The translations under genes were made by a program, and so were the position numbers. From Vibrio aphrogenes (GTDB lineage Bacteria > Pseudomonadota > Gammaproteobacteria > Enterobacterales > Vibrionaceae): a DNA stretch of 64,000 nucleotides. The notes beneath the pieces were generated by a model. That model saw only the letters and a list, made by a program, of their open reading frames with translations, ran no database searches and was not told the DNA's origin. The DNA is taken from contig NZ_AP018689.1 in the NCBI RefSeq assembly GCF_002157735.2, positions 186,001 through 250,000 of the forward strand. Direction: 5' to 3'. Of the stretch, positions 18,694-30,701 are shown piece by piece. Each line of letters starts with the position of its first letter. The stretch's first letter is position 1.

Positions 18694-18726
18694 AAAAGCC
18701 AGAACGTTGATTCGTTCTGGCTTTTT
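18694..18726. terminator. Bidirectional terminator between maeB-type gene and metJ
   Basis: AAAAGCCAGAACG (18694-18706) pairs perfectly with CGTTCTGGCTTTT around a 6-nt loop, with T-rich sequence on the plus strand. It is flanked by inverted copies of CGTTTCTCG (18671-18679) and CGAGAAACG (18779-18787). Confidence 0.88.
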
Positions 18727-18812
18727 ATTATGAGTAACTAAAAATTTATAGTGGTGAATTAAAACGAGAAAGAATATTCGAGAAACGAGCCACGAATATG
18801 CGAGACACGTTT

Positions 18813-19130
18813 TTAATCATCAAAATTTTCGAATTCAATCCCCATTTCCGTCATTAAACGTTTTACTTCCGTTGGGATATCATCAGGGCGGTCTTTACGT
18901 AGATCTTCATCTGTTGGTAAAGGTTGGCCGGTATAAGCATGCAAGAAGGCTTCACATAGCAACTCACTGTTGGTTGCGTGGCGTAAGTTATTGACCTGAC
19001 GGCGAGTGCGTTCATCGGTCAAAATCTTCAGTACTTTTAAGGGAATTGAAACAGTGATTTTTTTGACTTGTTCACTTTTTTTTCCATGCTCTGCATACGG
19101 GCTAATGTATTCACCATTCCAATCTGCCAT
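18813..19130 (-). CDS. metJ: Methionine repressor MetJ
   Basis: 105-residue ribbon-helix-helix repressor that binds Met boxes with S-adenosylmethionine as co-repressor. ATG at 19130 gives [16 protein letters not shown], matching E. coli from residue 1; the in-frame GTG just before it is not needed. The DNA-contacting strand [22 protein letters not shown] and the helix [16 protein letters not shown] are unchanged. It is divergent from metB, with four Met boxes between them. Confidence 0.98.
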   Translation of the reverse strand: MADWNGEYISPYAEHGKKSEQVKKITVSIPLKVLKILTDERTRRQVNNLRHATNSELLCEAFLHAYTGQPLPTDEDLRKDRPDDIPTEVKRLMTEMGIEFENFDD

Positions 19131-19204
19131 CACACACCTTCGTTATTGATTATTTAAAATTTGTGGCTGTGGGTAATTTTAGGTGCATTTACCGCCAAAA
19201 GTAA

Positions 19205-19236
19205 AGACACTTAGATGGCTAGAAGTCTTGACGTCC
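19205..19236. promoter_or_regulatory. MetJ operator: four contiguous Met boxes
   Basis: Four adjacent 8-mers in register (19205-19212, 19213-19220, 19221-19228, 19229-19236) match AGACGTCT at 5, 6, 7 and 6 of 8 positions; the third is AGAAGTCT. They lie between metJ and metB, as in E. coli. Another isolated box, AGACATCT, is at 19302-19309. Confidence 0.85.
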
Positions 19237-19445
19237 TGCTTTGGCAGCGATAAAGTTAACCTCTCTTTAGACACTGTGAGCCTGTAGAGTCAAATGATCG
19301 TAGACATCTTCATCGTCAGTGATGACTTATGCCTTGATTGATATGATTATTTTAAGAAATTCCCTAGGCAAAAATAGCGCTTTAATAGTATTTAAGTATA
19401 GTGTCTATATACATTGATTGAGCACGTAACGTAAGGAATACACCA

Positions 19446-20612
19446 ATGAGTTCAAGAAAGCCCGCGACTGTCGCTGTTCGAACCGGAATTGAATCTGATA
19501 GCCAATTTCATGCCGTCGTTCCGCCAATTTACCTTTCGACCAATTATGGCTTTCCTGCTTTTGGTGAAGTGCCTCAATATGATTATACTCGCTCTGGTAA
19601 CCCCAATCGTGGTTTGCTAGAACAAGCTCTGTCTGAATTAGAACAAGGCGCTGGTGCGGTTATTACTAATTGTGGCACTTCCGCTTTGAACTTATGGGTT
19701 TCGGCCTTTATCGGCCCCGATGACTTAATCATCGCTCCCCATGATTGTTATGGTGGGACTTACCGCTTGTTTAATACTCGGGCCCAAAAAGGAGATTTTA
19801 AGGTTCAGTTTGTTGATCAATCCAATCAAGCGGAATTTGATGCGGCGCTCGCTAACAAGCCGAAGTTAATCTTATTAGAAACCCCTTCCAATCCTTTAGT
19901 GCGAGTGGTGGATATCGCACAAGCTTGCGCAAAAGCCAAGCAAGTGGGCGCATTAGTGGCCGTAGATAACACCTTCTTGACACCGGTGTACCAAAAACCG
20001 TTAACCTTAGGGGCAGACTTTGTGGTGCATTCGACCACCAAGTACATTAATGGTCATTCCGATGTGATTGGTGGCGTCATCATTGCAAAAGAAGCCGAGC
20101 ATGCTGAAACATTAGCCTGGTGGGGAAATTGCATTGGGGCAACGGGCACACCGTTTGATAGTTATATGACGCTTCGTGGCCTGAGAACCTTGCCAGCCCG
20201 GATGCGTGTTCATGAAGAAAGCGCCCAAACTTTACTGGCTTATCTTCAACAACAGCCTTTAGTAGGGACGATTTACCATCCGAGTTTACCGCAGCATCCT
20301 GGGCATGATATCGCCAAAGCTCAGCAAAGTGGTTTCGGCTCCATGCTCAGTTTTGAAATCAATGGCAGCATGGAACAACTCAAGACCTTCGTGGGTCAGT
20401 TACAACTATTTTCTCTAGCGGAGTCGTTAGGTGGAGTAGAAAGCTTAATGTGTCACCCTGCATCAATGACTCATCGAGCTATGTCAGATGAAGCACAAGC
20501 AGAAGCGGGGATTTCGCCGCTATTATTGCGTGTTTCTGTTGGATTAGAGGACAGTCAGGATTTAATCGCTGATTTAGAGCAAGCTTTCAAAAAAGCACAA
20601 GAGGTAGCGTAA
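19446..20612 (+). CDS. metB: Cystathionine gamma-synthase
   Basis: PLP enzyme joining O-succinylhomoserine and cysteine to cystathionine in methionine synthesis. 388 aa, the family norm (E. coli 386). The PLP lysine is K199 in HSTTKYINGHSD. Other conserved parts are DYTRSGNPNR (residues 46-55), CGTSALN near 77-82 and ETPSNPL near 145-151. It runs straight into metL: the stop TAA is followed immediately by the metL ATG. O-acetylhomoserine-using relatives are similar, but the metBL arrangement favours MetB. Confidence 0.97.
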   Translation: MSSRKPATVAVRTGIESDSQFHAVVPPIYLSTNYGFPAFGEVPQYDYTRSGNPNRGLLEQALSELEQGAGAVITNCGTSALNLWVSAFIGPDDLIIAPHDCYGGTYRLFNTRAQKGDFKVQFVDQSNQAEFDAALANKPKLILLETPSNPLVRVVDIAQACAKAKQVGALVAVDNTFLTPVYQKPLTLGADFVVHSTTKYINGHSDVIGGVIIAKEAEHAETLAWWGNCIGATGTPFDSYMTLRGLRTLPARMRVHEESAQTLLAYLQQQPLVGTIYHPSLPQHPGHDIAKAQQSGFGSMLSFEINGSMEQLKTFVGQLQLFSLAESLGGVESLMCHPASMTHRAMSDEAQAEAGISPLLLRVSVGLEDSQDLIADLEQAFKKAQEVA

Positions 20613-23027
20613 ATGACATCTGCTCGTCAGTTACACAAATTTGGTGGTAGTAGTTTGGCCAACCCAGAGTGCTACAAACGAGTCGCCAACATTTTAAAAG
20701 AATATTCATCTCCAGCCGATATTATCGTCGTCTCTGCGGCAGGCAGTACTACTAACCGTTTGATCGATTGGATCAGTGCGTTAGAAAAAGATGGTCGTAT
20801 TGCACATGAAGTTTTACAGCAATTACGCCAGTTTCAAATTGGCTTGGTGGAAGAACTATTACCAGAAGAAAAAGCTCAGCCTTTGTTGGACTTATTGGTC
20901 GCAGAATTTACCGCATTAAGTGATATTCATGGTCCGATCAATGACGTTATGCGTGCGAGTATTTTAGGTCATGGTGAAGTCTGGTCATCTCGTTTATTAG
21001 CGGCGTTATTATGCCATTTAGATATGGAAGCGGCACAACTGGATTCTCGTGATTTTTTACGTGCAGAGCGAGGCGCACAGCCTGAAGTCGACCGCGGCCG
21101 TTCTTTACCATTATTAAAAGAAATTTTGGCGCAACATGGTAGTAAGCGTCGCCTAGTGATTACGGGTTTTATGGCGCGTAATGAAGTGGGCGAAACGGTC
21201 TTACTTGGGCGTAATGGTTCCGATTATTCGGCCACTGTGATTGGTGCACTAGCGGAAGCAAAACGCGTCACTATTTGGAGTGATGTGGCCGGAGTGTACA
21301 GCGCCGATCCACGTAAAGTCAGTGATGCTTGCTTATTGCCATTATTACGCTTAGATGAAGCCAGTGAATTGGCACGATTAGCCGCCCCAGTGTTGCATAG
21401 CCGTACATTGCAGCCGGTTGCACAAAGTGCCATGGATTTAAGCTTACGTTGTAGTTATCAACCTGAGTCTGGCTCGACACGCATCGAGCGCGTATTAGCT
21501 TCTGGGCGTGGTGCGAAAATCATTACTTCACTTGATGAAGTCTTACTCGTCCAAGTTAATTTTGGTTCAGGACATGATTTTGAGCGCCTAGAATCTGAAT
21601 TATTGCGCACCTTAACTCGAGCTCAATTGCAGCCCTTGGCAACCTTATCTCAGCCAGACCAAGGCAGTGTGTCGTTGGCCTATACGGCAGAAATTGCCGC
21701 AGGAGCGTTAAGTTATCTGCAAGACACAGCCGTTGGCGCTGAAATCAAATTGCTGGAAGGCTACTCCATGGTCGCGGCAGTTGGCGCAGGCGTTTCTAAT
21801 AATCCTAATCATTGTTATGGATTTTATCAGCAGCTTAAAAATGCCCCAGTTGAATTTATGTGCGAATCTGAATCCGGCTTAAGCTTGGTAGCGATTTTAC
21901 GCAAAACCGATGTCGCTAAGCTGGTGGTCGGCATTCATAGCCAATTATTCCAAGCACAAAAACGTATCGCCATTGCTTTGTGTGGTAAAGGTAATATCGG
22001 CTCTAGTTGGTTGGAACTCTTTGCCGAGCAAAAATCAGAACTGGAAAAGCGTCGCGGCATGAGTTTTGATTTAGTGGCGGTGGTCGATAGTCAAACTTAT
22101 TGGCTGGATTTAAAAGGCATCGATCCGACTCAAGCATTGACTCGTTTTAGCGATGAAGCCGTAGCAAATGATGGCAAAACTTGGTTACAGACACTAGCGC
22201 ATCAAAGTGATTACCATGAAGTGGTGGTTATGGATGTGACGGCCAGTGAAGAGTTAGCAGGCCAATATGAACAGATTGCAGAGCTAGGGATGCATTTAAT
22301 CTGTGCCAATAAAGTGGCTGGCTCAGCCTCCACTCAAGATTATCTACGCATCATGAATGCCTTTGAAAAAACTGGCCGTCATTGGTTGTATAACGCCACA
22401 GTTGGGGCTGGGTTGCCAGTCAACTACGCGATTCGTGACTTACGTAATAGTGGCGATCAAATCACGGCTGTTTCTGGTATTTTCTCAGGTACTCTATCTT
22501 GGCTATTCCAACAATTTGATGGCAGCATTCCTTTTCTTGAGCTGGTCGATCTAGCGTGGCAGCAAGGGTTAACCGAACCGGATCCTCGTTCGGATTTGGA
22601 TGGTTCTGATGTGATGCGTAAATTAGTGATCGTGGCGCGAGAATCGGGATTAGAAATAGAGCCGGAAAACGTCAAGGTAGAAACGTTAGTGCCAGAAGAA
22701 TTAAAAGATTTATCGATCGATGATTTTTTTGATAAAGGCAAAGTACTCAATGAGCTATTGTCAGAGCGTTTAGCTAAAGCACAGAAGCAAGATAAAGTGT
22801 TGCGCTATATCGCACGATTATCTCGTGACGGCAAAGCCACGGTTGGCGTTGAGGCCTTGTCACCTGAACATGCGTTAGCGAACTTATTACCGTGTGATAA
22901 TGTTTTTGCTATCGAAAGTAAATGGTACAAAGATAATCCATTAGTGATTAAGGGGCCGGGGGCAGGGCGAGCTGTCACCGCCGGTGCCTTACAATCGGAT
23001 TTAAATCGCCTCTCTAACTTGATATAA
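20613..23027 (+). CDS. metL: Bifunctional aspartokinase / homoserine dehydrogenase II
   Basis: Catalyses the first and third steps from aspartate to homoserine. The N-terminal aspartokinase begins KFGGSSLANPE (residues 8-18) and includes GRNGSDYSATVIGALAEAKRVTIWSDVAGVYSADPR near 200-230. The C-terminal homoserine dehydrogenase starts with the nucleotide motif ALCGKGNIGSS near 455 and contains ATVGAGLPV and GIFSGTLSWLF near 600-640. 804 aa against 810 in E. coli MetL. It is translationally adjacent to metB and under the same MetJ operator. ThrA is similar, but the metB linkage identifies MetL. Confidence 0.97.
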   Translation: MTSARQLHKFGGSSLANPECYKRVANILKEYSSPADIIVVSAAGSTTNRLIDWISALEKDGRIAHEVLQQLRQFQIGLVEELLPEEKAQPLLDLLVAEFTALSDIHGPINDVMRASILGHGEVWSSRLLAALLCHLDMEAAQLDSRDFLRAERGAQPEVDRGRSLPLLKEILAQHGSKRRLVITGFMARNEVGETVLLGRNGSDYSATVIGALAEAKRVTIWSDVAGVYSADPRKVSDACLLPLLRLDEASELARLAAPVLHSRTLQPVAQSAMDLSLRCSYQPESGSTRIERVLASGRGAKIITSLDEVLLVQVNFGSGHDFERLESELLRTLTRAQLQPLATLSQPDQGSVSLAYTAEIAAGALSYLQDTAVGAEIKLLEGYSMVAAVGAGVSNNPNHCYGFYQQLKNAPVEFMCESESGLSLVAILRKTDVAKLVVGIHSQLFQAQKRIAIALCGKGNIGSSWLELFAEQKSELEKRRGMSFDLVAVVDSQTYWLDLKGIDPTQALTRFSDEAVANDGKTWLQTLAHQSDYHEVVVMDVTASEELAGQYEQIAELGMHLICANKVAGSASTQDYLRIMNAFEKTGRHWLYNATVGAGLPVNYAIRDLRNSGDQITAVSGIFSGTLSWLFQQFDGSIPFLELVDLAWQQGLTEPDPRSDLDGSDVMRKLVIVARESGLEIEPENVKVETLVPEELKDLSIDDFFDKGKVLNELLSERLAKAQKQDKVLRYIARLSRDGKATVGVEALSPEHALANLLPCDNVFAIESKWYKDNPLVIKGPGAGRAVTAGALQSDLNRLSNLI

Positions 23028-23040
23028 CGCCAATCAATTG

Positions 23041-23088
23041 ATGCCACTCTGCTTACCCTTCTGTGGTAACTGAGTGGCATTGTTGTAT
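23041..23088 (+). terminator. Two-tier hairpin, probable terminator after metL
   Basis: Outer stem ATGCCACTC / GAGTGGCAT (23041-23049, 23072-23080) encloses an inner stem TTACC / GGTAA. It is followed by TTGTTGTATTT. Confidence 0.7.
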
Positions 23089-23166
23089 TTGAGAGCAACT
23101 CAACATTATCATGAAGAAAATTCATGTTTATAAGATTGACATTAGATCCTATTCAATACATTCTGT

Positions 23167-23182
23167 AGACATATAGACGTCT
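23167..23182. promoter_or_regulatory. Met boxes upstream of metF
   Basis: AGACATAT (23167-23174, 6 of 8) is followed directly by a perfect AGACGTCT (23175-23182), about 140 bases before the metF start. Confidence 0.8.
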
Positions 23183-23276
23183 AAATGAAAGTGAGCGACA
23201 ACCAGATAAGTCAAGGGTTGAGCCAAGGCGGGAATTAGTCGGACGAGGAAGCTCCGGCCGTATTTTATAATTTTAG

Positions 23277-24206
<930 letters not shown>

Positions 24207-24242
24207 TTCTTTTATATCGTGAGGTTAATAACTGCACGATGC

Positions 24243-24275
24243 AAGGCCGATGAATGATTTTTCATCGGCCTTTTT
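24243..24275 (+). terminator. Intrinsic terminator after metF
   Basis: 12-bp perfect stem AAGGCCGATGAA / TTCATCGGCCTT (24243-24254, 24261-24272) with a 6-nt loop and a following T run. Confidence 0.92.
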
Positions 24276-24294
24276 GTTTGCCGACAATTTTTTG

Positions 24295-24351
24295 CTGATT
24301 AGTTTTTTTTGATTGTTTTTTTCTGATTGGTTTTTAGTGATTGGCTTTTTG
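24295..24351. repeat. T-rich imperfect tandem repeat, four units of 13-15 bp
   Basis: Four degenerate units of the form (C)TGATTGG followed by a T run stand between the metF and ppc terminators. Unit starts are at 24295, 24310, 24323 and 24338. Confidence 0.7.
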
Positions 24352-24369
24352 CGAATCAACAGGAAGCGA

Positions 24370-24410
24370 TAATAAAAAACCGCGCAGAGCATGATGACGC
24401 TGCGCGGTTT
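24370..24410 (-). terminator. Intrinsic terminator after ppc
   Basis: 11-bp stem AAACCGCGCAG / CTGCGCGGTTT (24377-24387, 24400-24410). On the minus strand it is followed by TTTTTTATT. Confidence 0.9.
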
Positions 24411-24431
24411 GTGATTGAGGTGTGCGATAAC

Positions 24432-27062
24432 TTAAGCGGTGTTACGCATACCTGCCGCAATACCTGCAATCGTTAGCATCAATGCTTCTTCCAACTCTGA
24501 AGAAGGGTTGTCAGTTTGACGAGTACGATAAAGTAATTCGGCTTGTAGCATGTTCAATGGCTCAACGTAGATGTTACGTAGGCGAATTGATTCTAATCCC
24601 CACGGATCACTTTGCATTAAGTTCTCGTTATTTTCGACATTCAGAACCGTTACGATGTCTTTTTGCAGTTGTTCACGGAGGCGCTCGCCCAGTGGCCACA
24701 AAGATTCGTCGGTTAGGCGATGATCGTAGTAACGAGAGATATCGATATTACATTTTGAGTACACCATTTCTAGCATACCTAAGCGGGTTGAGAAGAATGG
24801 CCATTCACGACACATTTCTTCTAGCATAGGTTGATGGCCTTGATTTACAACATGTTGAATTGCTTCACCTGCGCCAAGCCAAGCCGGTAAGACTAAGCGG
24901 TTTTGGCTCCAAGAGAAGATCCATGGAATTGCACGTAAGCTTTCTACGCCACCATTCGGGTTACGTTTAGAAGGGCGAGAACCTAAAGGTAATTTGCCCA
25001 ATTCCATCTCAGGGGTGGCCGCGCGGAAATAAGGCACGAAATCAGGCTCACCACGAACTACGCCACGGTAAGCATCACATGAGACATCCGAAATGGTTTG
25101 CATCAATTCACGCCATTCTTTTTTCGGCTCTGGTGGTGGCAATAAGTTGGCTTCTAAAATCGCAGCGGCGTACAAATTAAAGCTATTTACGGCGACGTCG
25201 GGTAAACCAAGTTTAAAGCGAATCATCTCACCTTGCTCGGTCACACGTAGGCCACCTTTTAAGCTGCGAGGCGGTTGAGATAAGAGTGCAGCGTGTGCAG
25301 GTGCACCACCACGGCCAACTGTACCACCGCGACCGTGGAAGAGGGTTAAATCAATCCCTTCGGCATCAGACACTTTAACCAGTTTATCCATCGCATCGTA
25401 CTGTGCCCAACCTGCGGCCATGACACCAGCATCTTTCGCCGAGTCTGAATAGCCAATCATTACCATTTGATGGTTGTTGATGAAATTACGATACCAATCT
25501 AATGAGAACAGTTGTTTCATGACTTCTTCAGAGCGATTTAAGTCATCCAAAGTTTCGAATAATGGGCAGACATCCATACGGAATTTGCAGCCACACTCTT
25601 GCAAGATAAGGTGCACCGCTAGGACATCAGAAGCGGTACGTGCCATGGAAATTACATAAGCACCGAAGGCTTCACGCGGATGCTCTGCCATGACGCGGCA
25701 AGTATCAAGCACTTCTTGCACTTCCGGTGACGGCTCCCAATTACGAGGAAGAAGCGGGCGTTTTGAGCTCAGCTCTTTGATTAAAAAGGCCACCTTTTCT
25801 TCTTCAGGCCATTGATCATAATCGCCAATTTCTAAAAAGCGTGTCATTTCGGTAATAACATCGGCATGACGAGTGCTTTCTTGGCGAATATCAAGGCGTA
25901 CTAAGTGAATACCGAACGCATTAACGCGACGCAGAGTATCCAACAAAGAACCTTCGGCAATGATGCTCATACCGCATTCATGCAGTGATTGGTAACAGGC
26001 CAGTAATGGGTCCCATAACTGCTCAACTCGTTCTAAAATCGGCAAACTTGGGACTTCTTTACCATTAATACGTGCATCAAGGACGGTACAGGTATTATTT
26101 AATAAAGTACGTAAGCGCTTGAGAATGGCGCGATAAGGTTCGTGCTCTTCACCTGACAATTCACGCACTTTATGATTACAGGCGGTCATTGATAACTCAG
26201 TAATCAGATCTTGAATGTCTGTGAAGTATAAATCAGCTGCTTTCCAGCGAGAGAGTAGGAGCACTTCTGCGGTGATTGGATGAGTCACATTTGGGTTACC
26301 GTCGCGGTCTCCCCCCATCCAGGATGAGAAATGTACCGGACGAGCATCAATCGGTAACGATTCACCAGTGAATTCTTTAACTCGGCCATTAAATTCACGT
26401 AGGAATTCAGGCACGGCTTGCCAAAGTGAGTTTTCGACAACCGCAAAGCCCCATTTAGCTTCATCTAATGGAGTTGGGCGTTGCTGACGAATGACATCGG
26501 AATGCCAAGCCTGAGCAATCAGACCTTCTAAACGACGTTCGGTTTTTAGGCGTTCACGACGAGATAAATCACTGTGTTCTAAAAGCGCGAGGCATTTGTT
26601 GATTTTGACCAATTTATTGATCATGGTGCGACGAGCAATTTCAGTTGGGTGCGCGGTTAATACCAGTTCAATGTTCAATTCTTTGATGGCTTGCGCTGCA
26701 GCATCTTGGCTGATGTTATTGGAGGCTAATTTGTTGAATAAGGATTCAATGGCGTCAGGTTCACAAATGTATTCTTCGCAATGGCGAGAAATAGTATGAA
26801 ATTGTTCAGCGATATTGGTTAAGTTCAAGAATTGGCTAAAAGCATGGGCAACGGGAGTCAGTTGGTCATCGGGAAGATTTTTGATTTCTTCAACTAAGCT
26901 TTCCCTTGCTTCTTGGTTACCTGCACGAGCGGATTTGGAAAGTTTTCGAATGGTTTCGACTTTCCCAAGAATCGCGTCACCATGCGCTTCTTGAATGGTT
27001 GCGCCGAGTAAGTCACCGAGCATGCGTACGTTGCTCTTTAAAGCGGCATATTTTTCATTCAT
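24432..27062 (-). CDS. ppc: Phosphoenolpyruvate carboxylase
   Basis: Anaplerotic enzyme forming oxaloacetate from PEP and bicarbonate. ATG at 27062 has AAGGTGA upstream and gives [20 protein letters not shown], like E. coli MNEQYSALRSNVSMLG; an ATG eleven codons earlier is less likely. The catalytic His is H138 in [12 protein letters not shown], and the glycine-rich PEP loop [15 protein letters not shown] lies near residue 580. The C-terminus ends [13 protein letters not shown], as in the family. 876 aa (E. coli 883). Confidence 0.98.
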   Translation of the reverse strand: MNEKYAALKSNVRMLGDLLGATIQEAHGDAILGKVETIRKLSKSARAGNQEARESLVEEIKNLPDDQLTPVAHAFSQFLNLTNIAEQFHTISRHCEEYICEPDAIESLFNKLASNNISQDAAAQAIKELNIELVLTAHPTEIARRTMINKLVKINKCLALLEHSDLSRRERLKTERRLEGLIAQAWHSDVIRQQRPTPLDEAKWGFAVVENSLWQAVPEFLREFNGRVKEFTGESLPIDARPVHFSSWMGGDRDGNPNVTHPITAEVLLLSRWKAADLYFTDIQDLITELSMTACNHKVRELSGEEHEPYRAILKRLRTLLNNTCTVLDARINGKEVPSLPILERVEQLWDPLLACYQSLHECGMSIIAEGSLLDTLRRVNAFGIHLVRLDIRQESTRHADVITEMTRFLEIGDYDQWPEEEKVAFLIKELSSKRPLLPRNWEPSPEVQEVLDTCRVMAEHPREAFGAYVISMARTASDVLAVHLILQECGCKFRMDVCPLFETLDDLNRSEEVMKQLFSLDWYRNFINNHQMVMIGYSDSAKDAGVMAAGWAQYDAMDKLVKVSDAEGIDLTLFHGRGGTVGRGGAPAHAALLSQPPRSLKGGLRVTEQGEMIRFKLGLPDVAVNSFNLYAAAILEANLLPPPEPKKEWRELMQTISDVSCDAYRGVVRGEPDFVPYFRAATPEMELGKLPLGSRPSKRNPNGGVESLRAIPWIFSWSQNRLVLPAWLGAGEAIQHVVNQGHQPMLEEMCREWPFFSTRLGMLEMVYSKCNIDISRYYDHRLTDESLWPLGERLREQLQKDIVTVLNVENNENLMQSDPWGLESIRLRNIYVEPLNMLQAELLYRTRQTDNPSSELEEALMLTIAGIAAGMRNTA

Positions 27063-27323
27063 TGTCGTTTCACCTTGTAATTTAATTACATCCATTTAAT
27101 TTTTAACCACTACAATCTAGCGAAAATATTTGCACTGAGTCAAATATTTGCCGCCATAGTGAAAAAATAATACCGATATTCTTGACGTAAATCAGTTATG
27201 GCCAAGTGATAAAATTGATTCAATTGCAGTAAGAAACTGTTGTTATTTATACCATAGTGCGCAAAAAGAGACCGTCTTGCCGTGTGTGAATGCGGCAAGA
27301 TTCATTTTTCACTCGCCGTTGTT

Positions 27324-28493
27324 TCATTTTGCGTCTCGGCCAGCAAAGCAATATTCCTGTATGGCTTTAGACAATAAACGAATGGTTGGGTCGATAAACT
27401 CAAAGGCTAAAAATTCATCAGGTTGATGAGCTTGGTCTATCGAACCTGGGCCCATCACTAATGTGGGGCAGACTTGCTGTAAAAATGGCGCTTCCGTGCA
27501 GTAGTTAACGGTTTCACAAGGCATTTCTGTTAAGGATTCGATGCTGTGAATAAAAGGGTGGTCGTGATGACACTCATACCCCGGGATCGCTTCATGTAAT
27601 GGTTGGATATCAATGCGACCAGGCCATTTGTCTTGCACTTCCTTTAGCGCTGACGTCAGCATGTTATTTAAGCCATCTAAGCTGATACCCGGTAAAGGAC
27701 GGACATCGTAATGTAATTCACAGCAGCCACAAATTCGATTAGCGCTGTCACCACCATGAATATGCCCAAGGTTTAAGGTCGGGGTTGGAATATCAAAACC
27801 CGGATGATGGTATTGCTTGATCAGTTGATTGCGCAGTTGCATTAACGCAAATAATACTTCATGTATAATTTCAATGGCATTTACGCCTAAAGCCGGATTT
27901 GACGAATGCCCTGAATGGCCAGTAACTCGAATGGCGTTGGCAACATGGCCTTTGTGCGCTCGAATCGGTTTTAAACTTGTAGGCTCACCAATGATGCAGT
28001 AATCGGGTTGATAAGGGGTATCACCATTGAGGCAGGATTCGGTAAAATGCCGAGCACCTAGCATGCTGGTTTCTTCATCACAGGTGGCTAAAACATATAA
28101 AGGCTTGGTTTGGTTGGTCCAATCGATGCTTCTGACGGTTTCTAAAATAAAGGCGAAGAAGCCTTTCATATCCGCAGTTCCTAAACCATAAAAGCGGTTG
28201 TTATCTTCGGTGAGAGCATGTGGATTATAATTCCAGCGACCTTCATCAAATGGCACGGTATCTGAATGGCCAGACAACAACAGCCCGCCTTCACCTTGTC
28301 CCTTCTTGGCGATGAGATTGTGCTTTCCTTGTGCTACCTCGATAACTTCGACCGTAAAGTCTAAATCTTCAAACCATTGCGCGAGTTTGGCGATGACTTG
28401 TGCGTTGCCTTGATCCCAAGCTGGGTCGGTGGCGCTAATCGAAGAGGTCGAGATCAGGTCACGATAAACCGTTTTAAAATTCGGTATTGTCAT
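27324..28493 (-). CDS. argE: Acetylornithine deacetylase
   Basis: M20-family zinc enzyme releasing ornithine from N-acetylornithine. ATG at 28493 gives [15 protein letters not shown]; upstream in-frame codons would cover the argE-argC control region and are rejected. Metal and catalytic residues are H76 and D78 in [11 protein letters not shown]108 in GTADMKGF, and E140/E141 in [10 protein letters not shown]. 389 aa (E. coli 383). It is divergent from argCBGH, as in E. coli and Vibrio. Confidence 0.96.
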   Translation of the reverse strand: MTIPNFKTVYRDLISTSSISATDPAWDQGNAQVIAKLAQWFEDLDFTVEVIEVAQGKHNLIAKKGQGEGGLLLSGHSDTVPFDEGRWNYNPHALTEDNNRFYGLGTADMKGFFAFILETVRSIDWTNQTKPLYVLATCDEETSMLGARHFTESCLNGDTPYQPDYCIIGEPTSLKPIRAHKGHVANAIRVTGHSGHSSNPALGVNAIEIIHEVLFALMQLRNQLIKQYHHPGFDIPTPTLNLGHIHGGDSANRICGCCELHYDVRPLPGISLDGLNNMLTSALKEVQDKWPGRIDIQPLHEAIPGYECHHDHPFIHSIESLTEMPCETVNYCTEAPFLQQVCPTLVMGPGSIDQAHQPDEFLAFEFIDPTIRLLSKAIQEYCFAGRDAK

Positions 28494-28803
28494 AATAAGT
28501 CCATTTAATCCGTTAAAAGGTCGCAAAAGAGAGACTGTCATTGAGGTAAGACAGCACAGCCTCATTGTGCTCGATAAGCTTTCTATTGACAAGAAGCATA
28601 TAAAACGATAAAACACATATTAAATCATTATTTGTGAATAAAAAATCAAATAATGGCGATTTTTTAGAGAGTGTAGTCAGCTTCGATAATACATTGCAGC
28701 AAAATTTTAGCCCTGTTATGGTATAGCGAGCTTGATGAGAAAGTGTTCAACAAGCACCACGAGTACATGAAGAACTCGCACACAAACAAATGGATAGGTG
28801 AGT
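28494..28803. promoter_or_regulatory. argE-argC divergent control region
   Basis: 310 bases. The only motif I can support is the ArgR-type site described separately. An 18-bp A/T-rich stretch around 28600-28665 is the likely operator core. No further gene is visible. Confidence 0.6.
28612..28650. promoter_or_regulatory. Candidate ArgR operator (paired ARG boxes) between argE and argC
   Basis: Box 2 (28633-28650) contains TGAAT-N4-AATCA, nine of ten core positions of the ARG box. Box 1 (28612-28629) is weak (six of ten). The two are separated by exactly 3 bp, the spacing ArgR hexamers use. Confidence 0.55.
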
Positions 28804-29805
28804 ATGCTGAAAACAGTCATTATTGGAGCCAGCGGTTATACCGGGGCAGAGTTGGCCTTAATGGTAGAAAAACACCCACAGCTGACTTTGTCGGGTTTAT
28901 ACGTATCGGAAAAGAGTGTCGATGCTGGTAAGCCGATTTCACAATTACATGGCAAACTCAAAGGATTGGTTGATCTTCCTGTCCAACCGTTAATCTCAGT
29001 CGGCGATGTCGCAACTCAATGCGATGTGGTTTTTCTCGCAACCGCCCATGAAGTTAGCCACGATCTTGCCCCAACATTTCTTGCCCACGATTGCACCGTC
29101 TTTGATTTATCTGGCGCTTATCGAGTGAAAGCGGAAGGTTTTTATCCTCAATATTACGGTTTTGAACATACCGAATCGCAATGGCTTGAGAAAGCGGTGT
29201 ACGGCTTGGCTGAATGGAATGAACAGCAGATTGAGAATGCGCAATTAATTGCCGTACCGGGTTGTTATCCTACGGCCTCTCAATTGGCGATCAAACCATT
29301 GGTGGAAGCTCAACTGCTCGATTTAACCCAGTGGCCTGTGATTAATGCCACCAGCGGCGTCACGGGTGCTGGACGTAAAGCCACTATGACCAATAGCTTT
29401 TGTGAAGTCAGCTTGCAGCCTTATGGTGTCTTTAACCATCGTCATCAACCTGAGATCGCCAAGCATTTGGGTTGCGATGTGATTTTTACTCCTCACCTTG
29501 GCAATTTTAAACGCGGCATCCTCGCAACTATTACTATGAAATTAGCCGCTGGGGTGACGCAAGAGCAGATTCAGCAAGCCTTTATCTCGGCCTATCAAGG
29601 CAAGCCAGCAGTACGTCTTTTAGATGTGATTCCTCGTTTACAACATGTTGAGAATACACCGTTTTGTGATATCGGCTGGAAGGTACAAGGTGGGCATATT
29701 ATCGTGGTTTCAGCGATCGATAACCTGCTAAAAGGCGCTTCAAGCCAAGCGATGCAATGTTTGAATTTGCGTTACGGCTTTCCTGTCTTAACGGCATTAG
29801 TGTAA
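28804..29805 (+). CDS. argC: N-acetyl-gamma-glutamyl-phosphate reductase
   Basis: NADPH enzyme of arginine synthesis. I start at ATG 28804, which gives [17 protein letters not shown] as in E. coli; a GTG two codons earlier is the alternative and overlaps the AGGTGA ribosome site. The nucleotide loop GASGYTGAE (residues 8-16) and the catalytic C154 in VPGCYPTA are intact. 333 aa (E. coli 334). It is the first gene of argC-argB-argG-argHA, and argB starts nine bases after its stop. Confidence 0.96.
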   Translation: MLKTVIIGASGYTGAELALMVEKHPQLTLSGLYVSEKSVDAGKPISQLHGKLKGLVDLPVQPLISVGDVATQCDVVFLATAHEVSHDLAPTFLAHDCTVFDLSGAYRVKAEGFYPQYYGFEHTESQWLEKAVYGLAEWNEQQIENAQLIAVPGCYPTASQLAIKPLVEAQLLDLTQWPVINATSGVTGAGRKATMTNSFCEVSLQPYGVFNHRHQPEIAKHLGCDVIFTPHLGNFKRGILATITMKLAAGVTQEQIQQAFISAYQGKPAVRLLDVIPRLQHVENTPFCDIGWKVQGGHIIVVSAIDNLLKGASSQAMQCLNLRYGFPVLTALV

Positions 29806-29814
29806 GGGCGTCGC

Positions 29815-30594
29815 ATGAGCATTAATCCATTAGTGATCAAATTAGGCGGCGCGGTGTTATCGGATACCGATACTTTGGCGTTGCTGTTTCAAACCATTTC
29901 CCATTATCAACAACAAGCTCAGCGCGCGGTCGTGATCGTGCACGGTGGCGGCTATTTAGTCGATGAGCTTATGGACAAACTCCAACTGGAAACGGTTAAA
30001 AAAAATGGCTTACGTGTGACTCCGTTTGAGCACATTAACTACATTAGCGGTGCACTGGCCGGAACGGCGAACAAATTACTGCAAGGTCAAGCGATGAAGC
30101 TGGGGCTGAATGCGGTGGGCTTAAGCTTGGCGGATGGTGGATTGTGTCAGGTGACGCAACTGTCACAAGACTTAGGCGCAGTTGGGGAAGCGAAGGCTGG
30201 AGAGGCGAGCGTGCTTAAGGCGATTTTAAGTACAGGGGCGCTGCCGATCATTAGCTCAATTGGCCTGACAAAAGAAGGGCAATTGATGAACGTGAATGCT
30301 GACCAAGCGGCGGTTGCGGTGGCGACAGCGTTAGATGCGGAACTGGCATTATTGTCTGATGTGTCAGGGGTATTGGATGCAAAAAAACAATTGATCGCTC
30401 AACTGGATCAAAACATGGCGGATCAATTGATCGCACAAGGCGTGATTACCGACGGCATGATCGTCAAAGTCCAAGCTGCATTAGACGCTGCAAAACAATT
30501 AGGCCGCGCCATTGAAGTGGCTGGCTGGAAAGAGCCGCAAAAATTAACACAGCTCTTAGCGGGCAATAGCATCGGAACTCGCTTTTTGCCTTAG
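29815..30594 (+). CDS. argB: Acetylglutamate kinase
   Basis: Amino-acid kinase phosphorylating N-acetylglutamate. 259 aa (E. coli 257). Visible motifs are VIKLGGAVL (residues 7-15), [11 protein letters not shown] near 43-53 and [12 protein letters not shown] near 160. This is the short form without the N-terminal helix of arginine-inhibited kinases, so feedback control probably acts elsewhere. It lies nine bases after argC. Confidence 0.97.
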   Translation: MSINPLVIKLGGAVLSDTDTLALLFQTISHYQQQAQRAVVIVHGGGYLVDELMDKLQLETVKKNGLRVTPFEHINYISGALAGTANKLLQGQAMKLGLNAVGLSLADGGLCQVTQLSQDLGAVGEAKAGEASVLKAILSTGALPIISSIGLTKEGQLMNVNADQAAVAVATALDAELALLSDVSGVLDAKKQLIAQLDQNMADQLIAQGVITDGMIVKVQAALDAAKQLGRAIEVAGWKEPQKLTQLLAGNSIGTRFLP

Positions 30595-30701
30595 TGGCGA
30601 GAAGCATTATTAATTATCCACGGATTAACGCTAATACAAACTAACGCTTAACCGCGTGCGTGATTCCAAGGAAGGCAAAATCAATATTTGGGAGAAGTAC
30701 A

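Noticed and set aside
28743..28931. 62-codon ORF overlapping the argC start
   Set aside because: It is out of frame with argC and covers its ribosome site; no similarity is recognised.
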